The notes: generated by a model from the sequence alone, not told the origin. Positions 1 to 7,003 are shown, counted from the first letter of the stretch. The stretch: DNA of 12,967 nucleotides from DAMCAP01 sp964370205 (GCA_964370205.1 CAYJIK010000058.1:1-12967); one strand, 5' to 3'. Made by a program: numbers and translations.

Positions 1-311
1 TTCCGCAGTGAGGAGAGTGAAAACACCTGAAAACCTCCGCTGTCTGTAAGTGACGGACGCTTCCATCCTGTAAACCCCCTCAGCCCTCCCTGATCACGGA
101 CTACATCTTCACCGGGCCGGACATGCAGGTGATATGTGTTACAGAGCATCACCTGACAGCCGACACTTTCAAGGTCTATGGCGGACAGTCCGCCCTTTAT
201 CGCCGCAGAGGTCGCAACATTCATAAAAGCAGGGGTGTGGACAATTCCGTCCACCGTATTGAGCTCCCCCAGTCGTGCACGTCCTTCATTTTTCTTTAGT
301 GTATATATCAT
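1..311 (-). CDS. tgt: Queuine/preQ1 tRNA-guanine transglycosylase, N-terminal part (cut by window edge)
   Basis: Exchanges guanine 34 of GUN-anticodon tRNAs for preQ1, the step before QueA in bacterial queuosine synthesis; a cytosolic TIM-barrel zinc enzyme. I translated the minus strand from ATG at 311, giving 103 codons before the edge. Recognisable family blocks are GRARLGELNT (residues 10-19), HTPAFMNVAT (25-34), NTYHLHVRPGED (58-69) and LTDSGGFQVFSL (88-99). Asp90 in the last block matches the conserved active-site Asp of the family. The start is supported by a GAAAGGAA Shine-Dalgarno seven to eight bases upstream. The catalytic nucleophile Asp and zinc-binding Cys residues lie in the missing C-terminal part. 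The gene follows queA on the same strand after about 100 bases, the usual queA-tgt arrangement, so the two are probably co-transcribed. Confidence 0.95.
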   Translation of the reverse strand, partial: MIYTLKKNEGRARLGELNTVDGIVHTPAFMNVATSAAIKGGLSAIDLESVGCQVMLCNTYHLHVRPGEDVVRDQGGLRGFTGWKRPSLTDSGGFQVFSLSSLR

Positions 312-352
312 TTTGTTTCCTTTCAAGTTGGTTTTGTGTGCGTTTTATTTCA

Positions 353-371
353 TGTCTCCCAAAGGGAGACA
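353..371 (-). repeat. Perfect 8-bp hairpin between queA and tgt
   Basis: TGTCTCCC and GGGAGACA form a perfect 8-bp stem around a 3-base loop, in the 99-base gap between the queA stop and the tgt start. Neither strand has a clear U-run immediately after the stem, so it is not a good intrinsic terminator. It may be an mRNA processing or stability hairpin that sets the tgt to queA expression ratio; that role is inference. Confidence 0.5.
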
Positions 372-410
372 CCAACATTTTCATTATCAACTAGTCACTT
401 ACAGTCTTCG

Positions 411-1439
411 TTAAACTATCATCATCGCATCGCCAAACGAGTAAAAGCGGTATCGGTTTTCTATGGCGCTTTTGTAAGCGGACATAGTAGCGTCATATCC
501 CGAAAATGCGCTTACCAGCATGATCAGTGTGCTCTCAGGTAGATGGAAATTTGTTATAAGCCCGTCTATGACACCGAATTCGTAGCCGGGGTAGATGAAA
601 ATATTGGTTTCGCCACTGTCCTGTGCGGTTTTGCCGAGCTTTTTAAAGCTTCCCTCAAGTGTGCGGCAGGAGGTTGTGCCGACAGCAATAACACGTCCCC
701 CGTTTTTTTTGACACGGACAATGCTGTCCGCTGTTTCTTTCGGTAGAGTATACCACTCGCTGTGCATATAATGGTTTGTAATAAGCTCCTCTTTGACAGG
801 TCTAAATGTGCCAAGGCCAACGTGTAACGTCACAAACGCTACCTCAACACCCTTCTGTCTTAGGTTGTCGAGTAGTTCCTCGGTAAAGTGTAGACCTGCC
901 GTAGGTGCGGCGGCAGACCCCAGTGTGTCGGCGTATACTGTCTGGTAGCGGTCGTTGTCGCTCTGCTCACCTGTGATGTAATGCGGCAACGGTACTTGCC
1001 CTACTTTGTCAAGTGCCTCTAAAAACGGTTCTCTGCTCTCAGCCTTACCTATTCTGTTGCCGTTATCAAGCACCTCGGTGACTGTTATCGTAATGTCGGA
1101 ATTTTCGCCAAACACCAGCTTTTTGCCCACTTTAGCCTTCTTGCCCGGTTTTGCGGCGAATTCCCAGTGTCCGTCCCCATACTCTTTTAACAGTAACACC
1201 TCGATACCCGATCCTGTGTCCGCTCGCTTACCTAAAAGGCGTGCCGGCAACACCTTTGAGTTGTTGAGCACAAGCACGTCTCCTTCCCTTAAAAGGTCGC
1301 ATACATCACGGAACGTTCTATGCTGAATTTGACCACTCTGCCTACCTAACAATAGCAGGCGTGAATTGTCTCGATGTTCGATGGGATACTGCGCTATCAG
1401 TTCCTCAGGTAATACAAAATTAAAGTCGCTTTTTTTCAT
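411..1439 (-). CDS. queA: S-adenosylmethionine:tRNA ribosyltransferase-isomerase
   Basis: Transfers and isomerises the ribosyl moiety of SAM onto preQ1-modified tRNA to give epoxyqueuosine, the penultimate step of queuosine synthesis; cytosolic. The 342-residue length is normal for QueA. Family blocks are all present: FVLPEELIAQYPIEHRDNSRLL (8-29), NNSKVLPARLLG (59-70), VPLPHYI (149-155), GSAAAPTAGLHFT (174-186), VIAVGTTSCRTLE (250-262), YPGYEFGVIDGLITNFHLPESTL (283-305) and the C-terminal ENRYRFYSFGDAM (327-339). The ATG start has a GAGAGG element about ten bases upstream and no competing start. It is transcribed leftward from a promoter at 1545-1573 through a leader of about 100 bases, and tgt follows it. 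No preQ1 riboswitch pattern is evident in that leader. Nothing looks broken. Confidence 0.97.
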   Translation of the reverse strand: MKKSDFNFVLPEELIAQYPIEHRDNSRLLLLGRQSGQIQHRTFRDVCDLLREGDVLVLNNSKVLPARLLGKRADTGSGIEVLLLKEYGDGHWEFAAKPGKKAKVGKKLVFGENSDITITVTEVLDNGNRIGKAESREPFLEALDKVGQVPLPHYITGEQSDNDRYQTVYADTLGSAAAPTAGLHFTEELLDNLRQKGVEVAFVTLHVGLGTFRPVKEELITNHYMHSEWYTLPKETADSIVRVKKNGGRVIAVGTTSCRTLEGSFKKLGKTAQDSGETNIFIYPGYEFGVIDGLITNFHLPESTLIMLVSAFSGYDATMSAYKSAIENRYRFYSFGDAMMIV

Positions 1440-1544
1440 ATTGTGTCCGTGCCTCTCTATCTAACTATCAATTAACTAAAACGTCCGACATGAGCACTAT
1501 ACACACGACGAACTCTAACCCATACTGCCAAGGCATATTTATTT

Positions 1545-1573
1545 ATTATAGTAAATTTCCTTTGATATTACAA
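1545..1573 (-). promoter_or_regulatory. Putative sigma-A promoter of queA-tgt
   Basis: On the minus strand, TTGTAA (1568-1573) and a perfect TATAAT (1545-1550) are separated by 17 bases. It points at queA with a start point near 1538. Its -35 box directly abuts the -35 box of the rightward asd promoter. Confidence 0.65.
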
Positions 1574-1591
1574 GTGATAATCAAGTAAAAT
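1562..1591 (+). promoter_or_regulatory. Putative sigma-A promoter of asd-dapA-dapB
   Basis: TTGATA (1562-1567) and TAAAAT (1586-1591) are separated by 18 bases and point at asd, with a start point near 1598. That leaves a leader of only about 50 bases before the asd ATG, too short to hold a lysine riboswitch, so lysine control of this operon would need another mechanism. Confidence 0.5.
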
Positions 1592-1646
1592 TCATATTTT
1601 CTTCCAATTCAGCTATCCCAACACCAACTTGAAAGGAATCGGTTTA

Positions 1647-2729
1647 ATGAAAAAACTAAATGTAGGCATTCTCGGAGCAACAGGGATGGTCGGTCAGCGA
1701 CTTGTACAGCTCCTCAGTGATCATCCCTACTTTAAAGTCACTGCAGTCGCCGCTTCATCACGCTCGTCAGGCAAGCTGTACTCCGAAGCAGTTGAAGGCA
1801 GGTGGCATATGAGCGCACCGACACCTAAACACATCGGCGAACTGACCGTCCTTGACGCAGTTTTGGACATCAAAGTCATTGCTACATCTAGCGACTTTGT
1901 CTTCTCAGCCCTCGACATGGAAAAGACCGCTCTCGCCGACTTGGAAGAGCAGTACGCAAAGTTTGAGTGCCCTGTAATCTCCACCGCTTCCGCCCACCGC
2001 TTTACCGCTGATGTCCCAATGGTAATCCCCGAAATCAATCCGCATCACTTTGAGATAATCCCTGCACAGCGGCGAAGGCTGGGCACACACCGAGGGTTTA
2101 TAGTCGCAAAACCAAACTGCTCGGTTCAGAGCTTTTTACCTGCAATCTATCCGCTACTAGACCTTGGCGTTAACAGCGTCATGGTATCCACATATCAAGC
2201 GGTATCCGGCGCAGGTAAGACAGTGGAGGGGTGGGCGGAGATGCAGGATAATGTCACTCCATACATCGGTGGCGAGGAGGAAAAAACAGAACGTGAACCG
2301 CTTAAAATACTGGGCAGTCTAACCAAAAACAGTATTTTAAACACTGACACTCCAACAATTTCCGCCCAGTGCGTACGTGTCCCTGTCAGTGACGGTCACC
2401 TTGCAACTGTCTGTGTTTCCTTTGACAAAGATGTCACCGAAGCCACCATAATAGACAGACTCACCTCCTTCAGCGGTGAACCACAGCGGTTAAAACTCCC
2501 CTCCGCACCTGGGCAGTTTATCACTTACTTTAACGATGTCGACCGCCCACAGACAAAGCTAGACAGAGACTTGGAAGGTGGAATGGGTATTTCGGTAGGT
2601 AGACTGCGCCGCTGCTCGGTGCTTGATTACAAGTTTGTCTGTCTATCGCACAACACCCTCAGAGGCGCAGGCAAAGGTGCGGTTTTAACGGCTGAACTGC
2701 TTTATAAATTGGGCTATCTCGGCTCTTAA
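1647..2729 (+). CDS. asd: Aspartate-semialdehyde dehydrogenase (archaeal/fungal-type long form)
   Basis: Reduces aspartyl-4-phosphate to aspartate-4-semialdehyde with NADPH, the branch point to lysine/DAP, threonine and methionine. I chose ATG 1647 (360 residues) over the in-frame TTG at 1629, because the AAAGGA Shine-Dalgarno overlaps that TTG and is about nine bases from the ATG. The NADP-binding GILGATGMVGQ is at residues 7-17. The nucleophile Cys158 sits in KPNCSVQSF, followed by STYQAVSGAG with Gln184; the acid/base His251 lies in RVPVSDGH. Length and block order match the archaeal/fungal-type branch rather than the E. coli-like form. First gene of a rightward operon; dapA begins 42 bases after its stop without an intervening terminator. 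Confidence 0.95.
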   Translation: MKKLNVGILGATGMVGQRLVQLLSDHPYFKVTAVAASSRSSGKLYSEAVEGRWHMSAPTPKHIGELTVLDAVLDIKVIATSSDFVFSALDMEKTALADLEEQYAKFECPVISTASAHRFTADVPMVIPEINPHHFEIIPAQRRRLGTHRGFIVAKPNCSVQSFLPAIYPLLDLGVNSVMVSTYQAVSGAGKTVEGWAEMQDNVTPYIGGEEEKTEREPLKILGSLTKNSILNTDTPTISAQCVRVPVSDGHLATVCVSFDKDVTEATIIDRLTSFSGEPQRLKLPSAPGQFITYFNDVDRPQTKLDRDLEGGMGISVGRLRRCSVLDYKFVCLSHNTLRGAGKGAVLTAELLYKLGYLGS

Positions 2730-2771
2730 CCGATATCAAACAAAATTTATACGAAGGGAATTGTCATCATT

Positions 2772-3659
2772 ATGAAAAAAACTGTCTTTACCGGCTCGGG
2801 AGTGGCAATAGTCACACCTTTTGACAAGGAAGGGAAGCTACATATAGAGAGCTTTAAAAAGCACATGGACTTTTTGATTGACGGCGGCAGTGACGCTCTC
2901 ATCGTCTGCGGTACTACAGGGGAAGGCTCTACCCTTAGCACCGAGGAAAAACTGACGCTTTTTGCGGCGGCAGTGGAGCACTCGGCAGGTCGTGTGCCTA
3001 TAATCGCCAGCACAGGCGGCAACAATACCGCGGCAGTCTGCGACCTGTCCAAGCAGGCGGAGAAGGTCGGAGTAGATGCACTACTGCAGATAACCCCCTA
3101 CTACAACAAGACATCACAGGCAGGGCTGGCAAAACACTTCTTTACCATCGCCGATAGTACCGCTCTGCCTGTGATACTCTATAACGTGCCAACTCGCACT
3201 TCGCTTAACATCACACCGCAAACCTACAAGAAGCTCTCGACGCACGAGAATATCGTGGCGACTAAGGAGGCAAATTCCGATATATCGTCGGTGGCTAAGA
3301 CTGCACAGCTCTGCGGTGACGCTCTAAAAATATACAGCGGCAACGACGACCAGATTGTACCGATAATGTCACTCGGAGGTATTGGTGTAAAAAACGTTGC
3401 TCCCAAAATAATAAAAAAAAAAGTAAAGAAGGTGTGTGAGTACGCTCTTGCCGGAGACTTTGAGCGTGCTTCTTCCCTACAGCTATCTCTACTTCCGCTT
3501 ATGGACACACTTTTCTACGATGTCAACCCAATAATGGTTAAACTTGCACTTAACCTTATGGGCTTTGCAGTGGGAGAAGGTCGGCTACCACTTGTTCTCC
3601 CCGACGATGAAAACATGAGAATACTGCTGAAAAGGTTAGCGGAATACGGACTCGTATAG
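2772..3659 (+). CDS. dapA: 4-hydroxy-tetrahydrodipicolinate synthase
   Basis: Condenses pyruvate with aspartate semialdehyde, committing carbon to DAP and lysine; a cytosolic TIM barrel, normally tetrameric. The 295-residue product keeps the catalytic set: Thr48-Thr49 in GTTGEG, Tyr111 in PYYNK, Tyr137 and Arg142 in LYNVPTRT, and the Schiff-base Lys165 in VATKEAN. One block is abnormal: where the family reads roughly GGxGVISVxxNVAP, this protein reads GGIGVKNVAP (202-211). It lacks four residues around the position equivalent to E. coli Ile203, which contacts pyruvate, and is followed by a lysine-rich stretch KIIKKKVKKV encoded by a run of ten adenines. The frame stays open and the C-terminus is normal. 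Start ATG follows a GAAGGGAA element. Between asd and dapB in the operon. Confidence 0.95.
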   Translation: MKKTVFTGSGVAIVTPFDKEGKLHIESFKKHMDFLIDGGSDALIVCGTTGEGSTLSTEEKLTLFAAAVEHSAGRVPIIASTGGNNTAAVCDLSKQAEKVGVDALLQITPYYNKTSQAGLAKHFFTIADSTALPVILYNVPTRTSLNITPQTYKKLSTHENIVATKEANSDISSVAKTAQLCGDALKIYSGNDDQIVPIMSLGGIGVKNVAPKIIKKKVKKVCEYALAGDFERASSLQLSLLPLMDTLFYDVNPIMVKLALNLMGFAVGEGRLPLVLPDDENMRILLKRLAEYGLV

Positions 3660-3696
3660 AGTGTTTTAAACATAAAAGAGAAAGGTGGTAACTGTT

Positions 3697-4413
3697 ATGA
3701 AGGCAATACTCAGCGGTTTTGGCAACATGGGCAAAGCACTCCTTGAAGTGTCGGGTGAGTGCGATGTCAGCGTAGTGGCTATGGTGGGGGACGGTGAAAA
3801 AACCGCTGTCCATCCGCCACTATACAGCTACTTTTCACAGTGCGACGAGCAGGCGGATATCATAATAGACTTCTCCTCCCCCACCATGCTTGTAGAGCTG
3901 TTAGAATTCTCGGTAAACAGGCGTCTACCACTACTTATCGGCACAACAGCTTACACAAAACATCAAATAAACCTACTAAGACAAGCGTCGAGGTACATTC
4001 CGATACTGCTTGCGGAAAACTACTCCCCCGCCGCCCTTGTGATGAACAAACTTGCAGGAGTTGCCGCTGACATGCTATGCACCGGATATAGCGGTTCAGA
4101 TAGTACAGGCGGTTACGATATCCATATTACAGAACACCACCACCGCTACAAAAAAGACGCACCATCTGCCACTGCGCTTGCACTCAAGCAAGCAGCCTGT
4201 GGCGACAGCAAAGATGACACTACAGTTTGCTCCTTTAGAGGGGGAAACACTGCTGGCTCACATGAGATAACCTTTTCAGGGTACGACGAATGTCTAACCA
4301 TCACCCACAGAGTTTATTCTCGTAACGTCTACGCACGAGGTGCATTGTCCGCCGCTAAGGAACTACTAAATCGTCCAAACGGGTTTTACTCGCTCGCTGA
4401 TATAAATAGGTAA
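3697..4413 (+). CDS. dapB: 4-hydroxy-tetrahydrodipicolinate reductase
   Basis: Reduces the DapA product with NAD(P)H to tetrahydrodipicolinate. ATG 3697 (238 residues) is preferred to the in-frame GTG at 3685, which lies inside the AGAAAGGTGG Shine-Dalgarno. The nucleotide-binding GFGNMG is at 7-12, IIDFSSP at 56-62 and IGTT at 81-84. The catalytic block EHHHRYKKDAPSATA (146-160) holds His147/His148 and Lys152. The family signature in this block is normally D-x-P-S-G-T-A; here the Gly is replaced by Ala158. The C-terminal RGGNTAGSHEITFSG and ITHRVYSRNVYARGA blocks are typical. It is slightly shorter than most DapB proteins. Last gene of asd-dapA-dapB, with an intrinsic terminator directly downstream. 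Confidence 0.94.
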   Translation: MKAILSGFGNMGKALLEVSGECDVSVVAMVGDGEKTAVHPPLYSYFSQCDEQADIIIDFSSPTMLVELLEFSVNRRLPLLIGTTAYTKHQINLLRQASRYIPILLAENYSPAALVMNKLAGVAADMLCTGYSGSDSTGGYDIHITEHHHRYKKDAPSATALALKQAACGDSKDDTTVCSFRGGNTAGSHEITFSGYDECLTITHRVYSRNVYARGALSAAKELLNRPNGFYSLADINR

Positions 4414-4420
4414 AGAGAAT

Positions 4421-4456
4421 GGGGAGGGACAATTGCCCTCCCTTAGGTTTTTACTT
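4421..4456 (+). terminator. Intrinsic terminator of asd-dapA-dapB
   Basis: GGGAGGG (4422-4428) pairs with CCCTCCC (4436-4442) across a 7-base loop, with a possible extra G-U pair at the base, followed by TTAGG and a five-T run, then a three-T run. It begins eight bases after the dapB stop codon. Confidence 0.75.
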
Positions 4457-4548
4457 TCAGGTAAACTTGTTTCATCTATCGTAAAAAATTCCCAACAAAC
4501 ACTTTTTCACCCCTGTTTTATTTTACAATTCACGTAATCTAATTATAA

Positions 4549-4577
4549 TTGATTGCTCCCGTGGTCTGTGTTATAAT
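4549..4577 (+). promoter_or_regulatory. Strong putative sigma-A promoter of the signalling cluster
   Basis: TTGATT (4549-4554), a 17-base spacer and a perfect TATAAT (4572-4577) with an upstream TG giving an extended -10 (TGTTATAAT). The predicted start is near 4584, about 70 bases before the MBL-fold gene. It lies between the dapB terminator and the first gene of the cluster, so the cluster is an independent transcription unit. Confidence 0.8.
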
Positions 4578-4594
4578 ATTGTCACTACAGCTTT

Positions 4595-4628
4595 CGGCGG
4601 ACATATAGTTACATGTCAACTACCGCCG
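4595..4628 (+). promoter_or_regulatory. Leader hairpin in the 5' UTR of the signalling cluster
   Basis: CGGCGG (4595-4600) pairs with CCGCCG (4623-4628), and inside this ACAT (4601-4604) pairs with ATGT (4613-4616), giving a bulged stem-loop that starts about ten bases into the predicted transcript and ends about ten bases before the AAAAGGAGG ribosome-binding site. It could act as an mRNA-stabilising structure or a binding site; no known riboswitch class is recognised. Confidence 0.4.
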
Positions 4629-4654
4629 TTCTATCGCAAAAGGAGGCTTTCAAT

Positions 4655-5470
4655 ATGAAGGACATTGAAGTGCTGTTTCTCGGCACAAGAGGCTCGGTGT
4701 CGGTGGACGCTAAGCGTTACTCGGTCTACGGTGGTGCTACCATCTGCACACTGATAAAAGCGGACAATGAGCAAATCGTTTTTGACGCCGGCAGTGGCTT
4801 TACCGATATACAAAACCATATAGACATCTCAAAGGACGGCAAAGCAACACTACATCTTTTTTTATCACACACCCACTTTGACCACATAATGGGGCTACCT
4901 GTGTGTGACCTTATGTTTAACCCTGACATAACAATTTACATATACGGCGTTTCCAAGGACGGCCTAACCATAAAAGAACAGATTGACAGACTTATGTCCC
5001 CTCCTATCTGGCCTGTGAGTTCCGACGTGTTTAGAGCTAATGTCATCTATCGTGAGTTAACAGAGGACATCCAAATAGGCGGTATACTTATCTCCCATGC
5101 TGACGGTAACCACCCCGGGGGGTGTACTATGTTTAAACTCAAATATGGTGGTAAAACACTTGTATACGCTACCGACTTTGAAATTGACGATAGTTCAGAG
5201 CAAAAGTTGGTAGACTTTTCAAAAGGAGCTGACCTTCTCATTTGTGACGGCCAGTATGACGATAACCACGCTACTGACAGGAGCGGTTACGGCCATTCGT
5301 CGTGGCAGAGGACAGCTAAGGTGGCACAACTTGGACACGTTCACCGCCTTTGTATATTCCACCACGACCCCTACAGCGATGACAGCTACCTCACCGCTTC
5401 AGAAACAGTACTGAAACAGCAAAATCCATGCTACTTCTTTGCACGGAAAGGGATGGTGATCACATTATGA
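4655..5470 (+). CDS. MBL-fold metallo-hydrolase, PhnP-like (possible cyclic-phosphate phosphodiesterase)
   Basis: Metallo-beta-lactamase-fold protein of 271 residues, resembling the PhnP/COG1235 group of phosphodiester hydrolases. ATG 4655 is chosen because AAAAGGAGG ends eight bases before it; an upstream in-frame ATG at 4613 lies inside the leader hairpin and lacks such a site. The N-terminal FLGTRGSVSV (8-17) and DAGSGF (44-49) are typical. Metal ligands visible are His72, His74, Asp76 and His77 (HTHFDH), a candidate His153 in NHPGG, Asp174 in ATDFE, and His236/His237 in FHHDP; His214 in GYGHSS may also take part. No signal peptide, so cytosolic. Its stop overlaps the start of the GAF-HD-GYP gene by ATGA, implying translational coupling and a shared job. 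The substrate is not determinable from sequence; with a cyclase downstream, a cyclic or linear nucleotide is plausible. Confidence 0.85.
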   Translation: MKDIEVLFLGTRGSVSVDAKRYSVYGGATICTLIKADNEQIVFDAGSGFTDIQNHIDISKDGKATLHLFLSHTHFDHIMGLPVCDLMFNPDITIYIYGVSKDGLTIKEQIDRLMSPPIWPVSSDVFRANVIYRELTEDIQIGGILISHADGNHPGGCTMFKLKYGGKTLVYATDFEIDDSSEQKLVDFSKGADLLICDGQYDDNHATDRSGYGHSSWQRTAKVAQLGHVHRLCIFHHDPYSDDSYLTASETVLKQQNPCYFFARKGMVITL

Positions 5471-6912
5471 TAAACGAGGAAACACGTAGAATACTTGAGA
5501 CATTCATCTCTATGTCAGCGCAGAAGGACAGCGACGTGCTCACCGAAAACATTCTAAACGATGCGTTGTTTATCACAAACTGTGACGCCGGTACTCTCTA
5601 CATTGTAAACGAAGGCAAGCTTGAGTTTCGTGTAATGATTACAAAGTCGCAGAATATAAACCGAGGTGGTAAAAACGAGCGAATAACGCTACCACCTGTC
5701 CAGATGAGCAGGCACAACGTTTGCGCTTACAGTGTGTTGGAAAAGAAGTCTGTAAACATCGCTGACGTATACAGTAGCGAGCTGTTTGACTTCTCCGGCC
5801 CTAAAAACTACGATAAACTGACAAACTACCGTACAAAGTCCATGATGGTCATACCCATGGAGAACGATAAAGGGACAATAATCGGAGTACTCCAACTTAT
5901 GAACGCACTGGACGGCGACGGCAACATCATAAGCTTCAGCAAGAAAAACGAAATGATACTGACAGCTATAGCGTCACAGGCGGCGATAAAGCTAACAAAC
6001 ATAAACTACACACTTGAGATAAAAGGGCTGATGGAGTCCATTGTGCGGACATTTGCCGAAGTTATCTATCAGCGCACACCATACAATGTATCTCACACCC
6101 ACAATATGCATAAGTACGCAAGCCGCTTTATGCAGTGGCTCTCGGACAATCCGCATGACAGGCTCAGCTTCACTGAAGAAGGTATGCAGCTTTTTTACAT
6201 GAGTATATGGCTTCACGACATCGGAAAACTCATCACACCACTGGAGATAATGGACAAGGAAACAAGGCTTAGCACAAAGTACGAGCGTGTCATGGCACGG
6301 CTGGACATCATCACACTCACCGCTAAGCTAAATGCCCTGCGACAGGGTGTCGACTGTAGCGAAACATTGTCACAGATTGAAAAGGTACGCAGTTTCATAG
6401 GCGAGGTGAATGTAAAGCCGTTTTTGGACAATGAAACACTGGCAAAGGTAAAAGAACTTGTACACCTTACCTACATTGACGACAGTGGACAGTCAAAACC
6501 ATGGTTCACTGATGACGAGATAGAAGACCTTTCCATCATCAAGGGTACACTCACACCGAAGGAGCGTGCGGTTATGCAACAGCATGTTGTTATGACCGAG
6601 AGGATACTCGCTAAAATGGACTTCAAAAACGAGTACTCGGTCGTCCCTATCTGGGCGAGCAACCACCACGAATTCCTTGACGGCAGTGGCTACCCCAAAC
6701 AGCTCACCTCCGAAAACCTCGACACCGAAACGCGCCTGCTCACCATCATTGACGTATTTGACGGCCTGTCCGCCACCGACCGCCCCTATAAAAAAGCAAC
6801 ACCGATAGACAAAGTGTTTAGCATCATGGGCGATATGGTGGACGAGGGCAAACTTGACGGTTACATTTTAAGCATATTCAAAAAGAGCGAAGTCTGGACT
6901 TGGCAAGACTAA
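5467..6912 (+). CDS. GAF-HD-GYP phosphodiesterase with a long insertion
   Basis: Predicted cytosolic signalling phosphodiesterase of 481 residues; HD-GYP enzymes usually linearise c-di-GMP and some act on cGAMP. ATG 5467 overlaps the preceding stop (ATGA) and has a GGAAAGGGATGG element upstream. An N-terminal GAF domain spans about 20-180, with MMVIPMEN and GVLQLMN typical of its core strands. The HD-GYP domain begins near 190: His210, His250-Asp251 (LHDIGK), His373 (MQQH), His400-His401 (NHHEFLDGSGYP, with the GYP signature at 408-410) and Asp429 (IDVFDGLSATDRPY). All expected metal ligands and the signature are intact. Unusual is the His250-to-His373 distance of 123 residues, where about 30 is common; roughly 90 predicted helical residues are inserted after the HD motif. 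The GAF domain could bind a cyclic nucleotide or another small ligand. Confidence 0.92.
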   Translation: MINEETRRILETFISMSAQKDSDVLTENILNDALFITNCDAGTLYIVNEGKLEFRVMITKSQNINRGGKNERITLPPVQMSRHNVCAYSVLEKKSVNIADVYSSELFDFSGPKNYDKLTNYRTKSMMVIPMENDKGTIIGVLQLMNALDGDGNIISFSKKNEMILTAIASQAAIKLTNINYTLEIKGLMESIVRTFAEVIYQRTPYNVSHTHNMHKYASRFMQWLSDNPHDRLSFTEEGMQLFYMSIWLHDIGKLITPLEIMDKETRLSTKYERVMARLDIITLTAKLNALRQGVDCSETLSQIEKVRSFIGEVNVKPFLDNETLAKVKELVHLTYIDDSGQSKPWFTDDEIEDLSIIKGTLTPKERAVMQQHVVMTERILAKMDFKNEYSVVPIWASNHHEFLDGSGYPKQLTSENLDTETRLLTIIDVFDGLSATDRPYKKATPIDKVFSIMGDMVDEGKLDGYILSIFKKSEVWTWQD

Positions 6913-7003
6913 TGCACCAACTATAGGGATATTAACGGTTAGTTATCGCAATTCGATTGATTATGACCGATATTATGTATGTACCAATGTTAAACAGGCA
7001 AAT

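Noticed and set aside
1440..1646. Possible lysine riboswitch before asd or preQ1 riboswitch before queA
   Set aside because: The predicted asd leader is only about 50 bases, far too short for a lysine riboswitch, and the queA leader shows no preQ1 aptamer pattern that I can recognise.
1629..1646. TTG start giving asd six extra residues
   Set aside because: The TTG overlaps the Shine-Dalgarno that serves ATG 1647, and the shorter product begins at the usual place for the family.
6900..6984. Weak promoter-like pairs before FecR (TTGGCA with TATAGG, or TTGATT with TATTAT)
   Set aside because: Either the -10 is poor or the spacing is wrong (eight bases in the second case), so no promoter is called.
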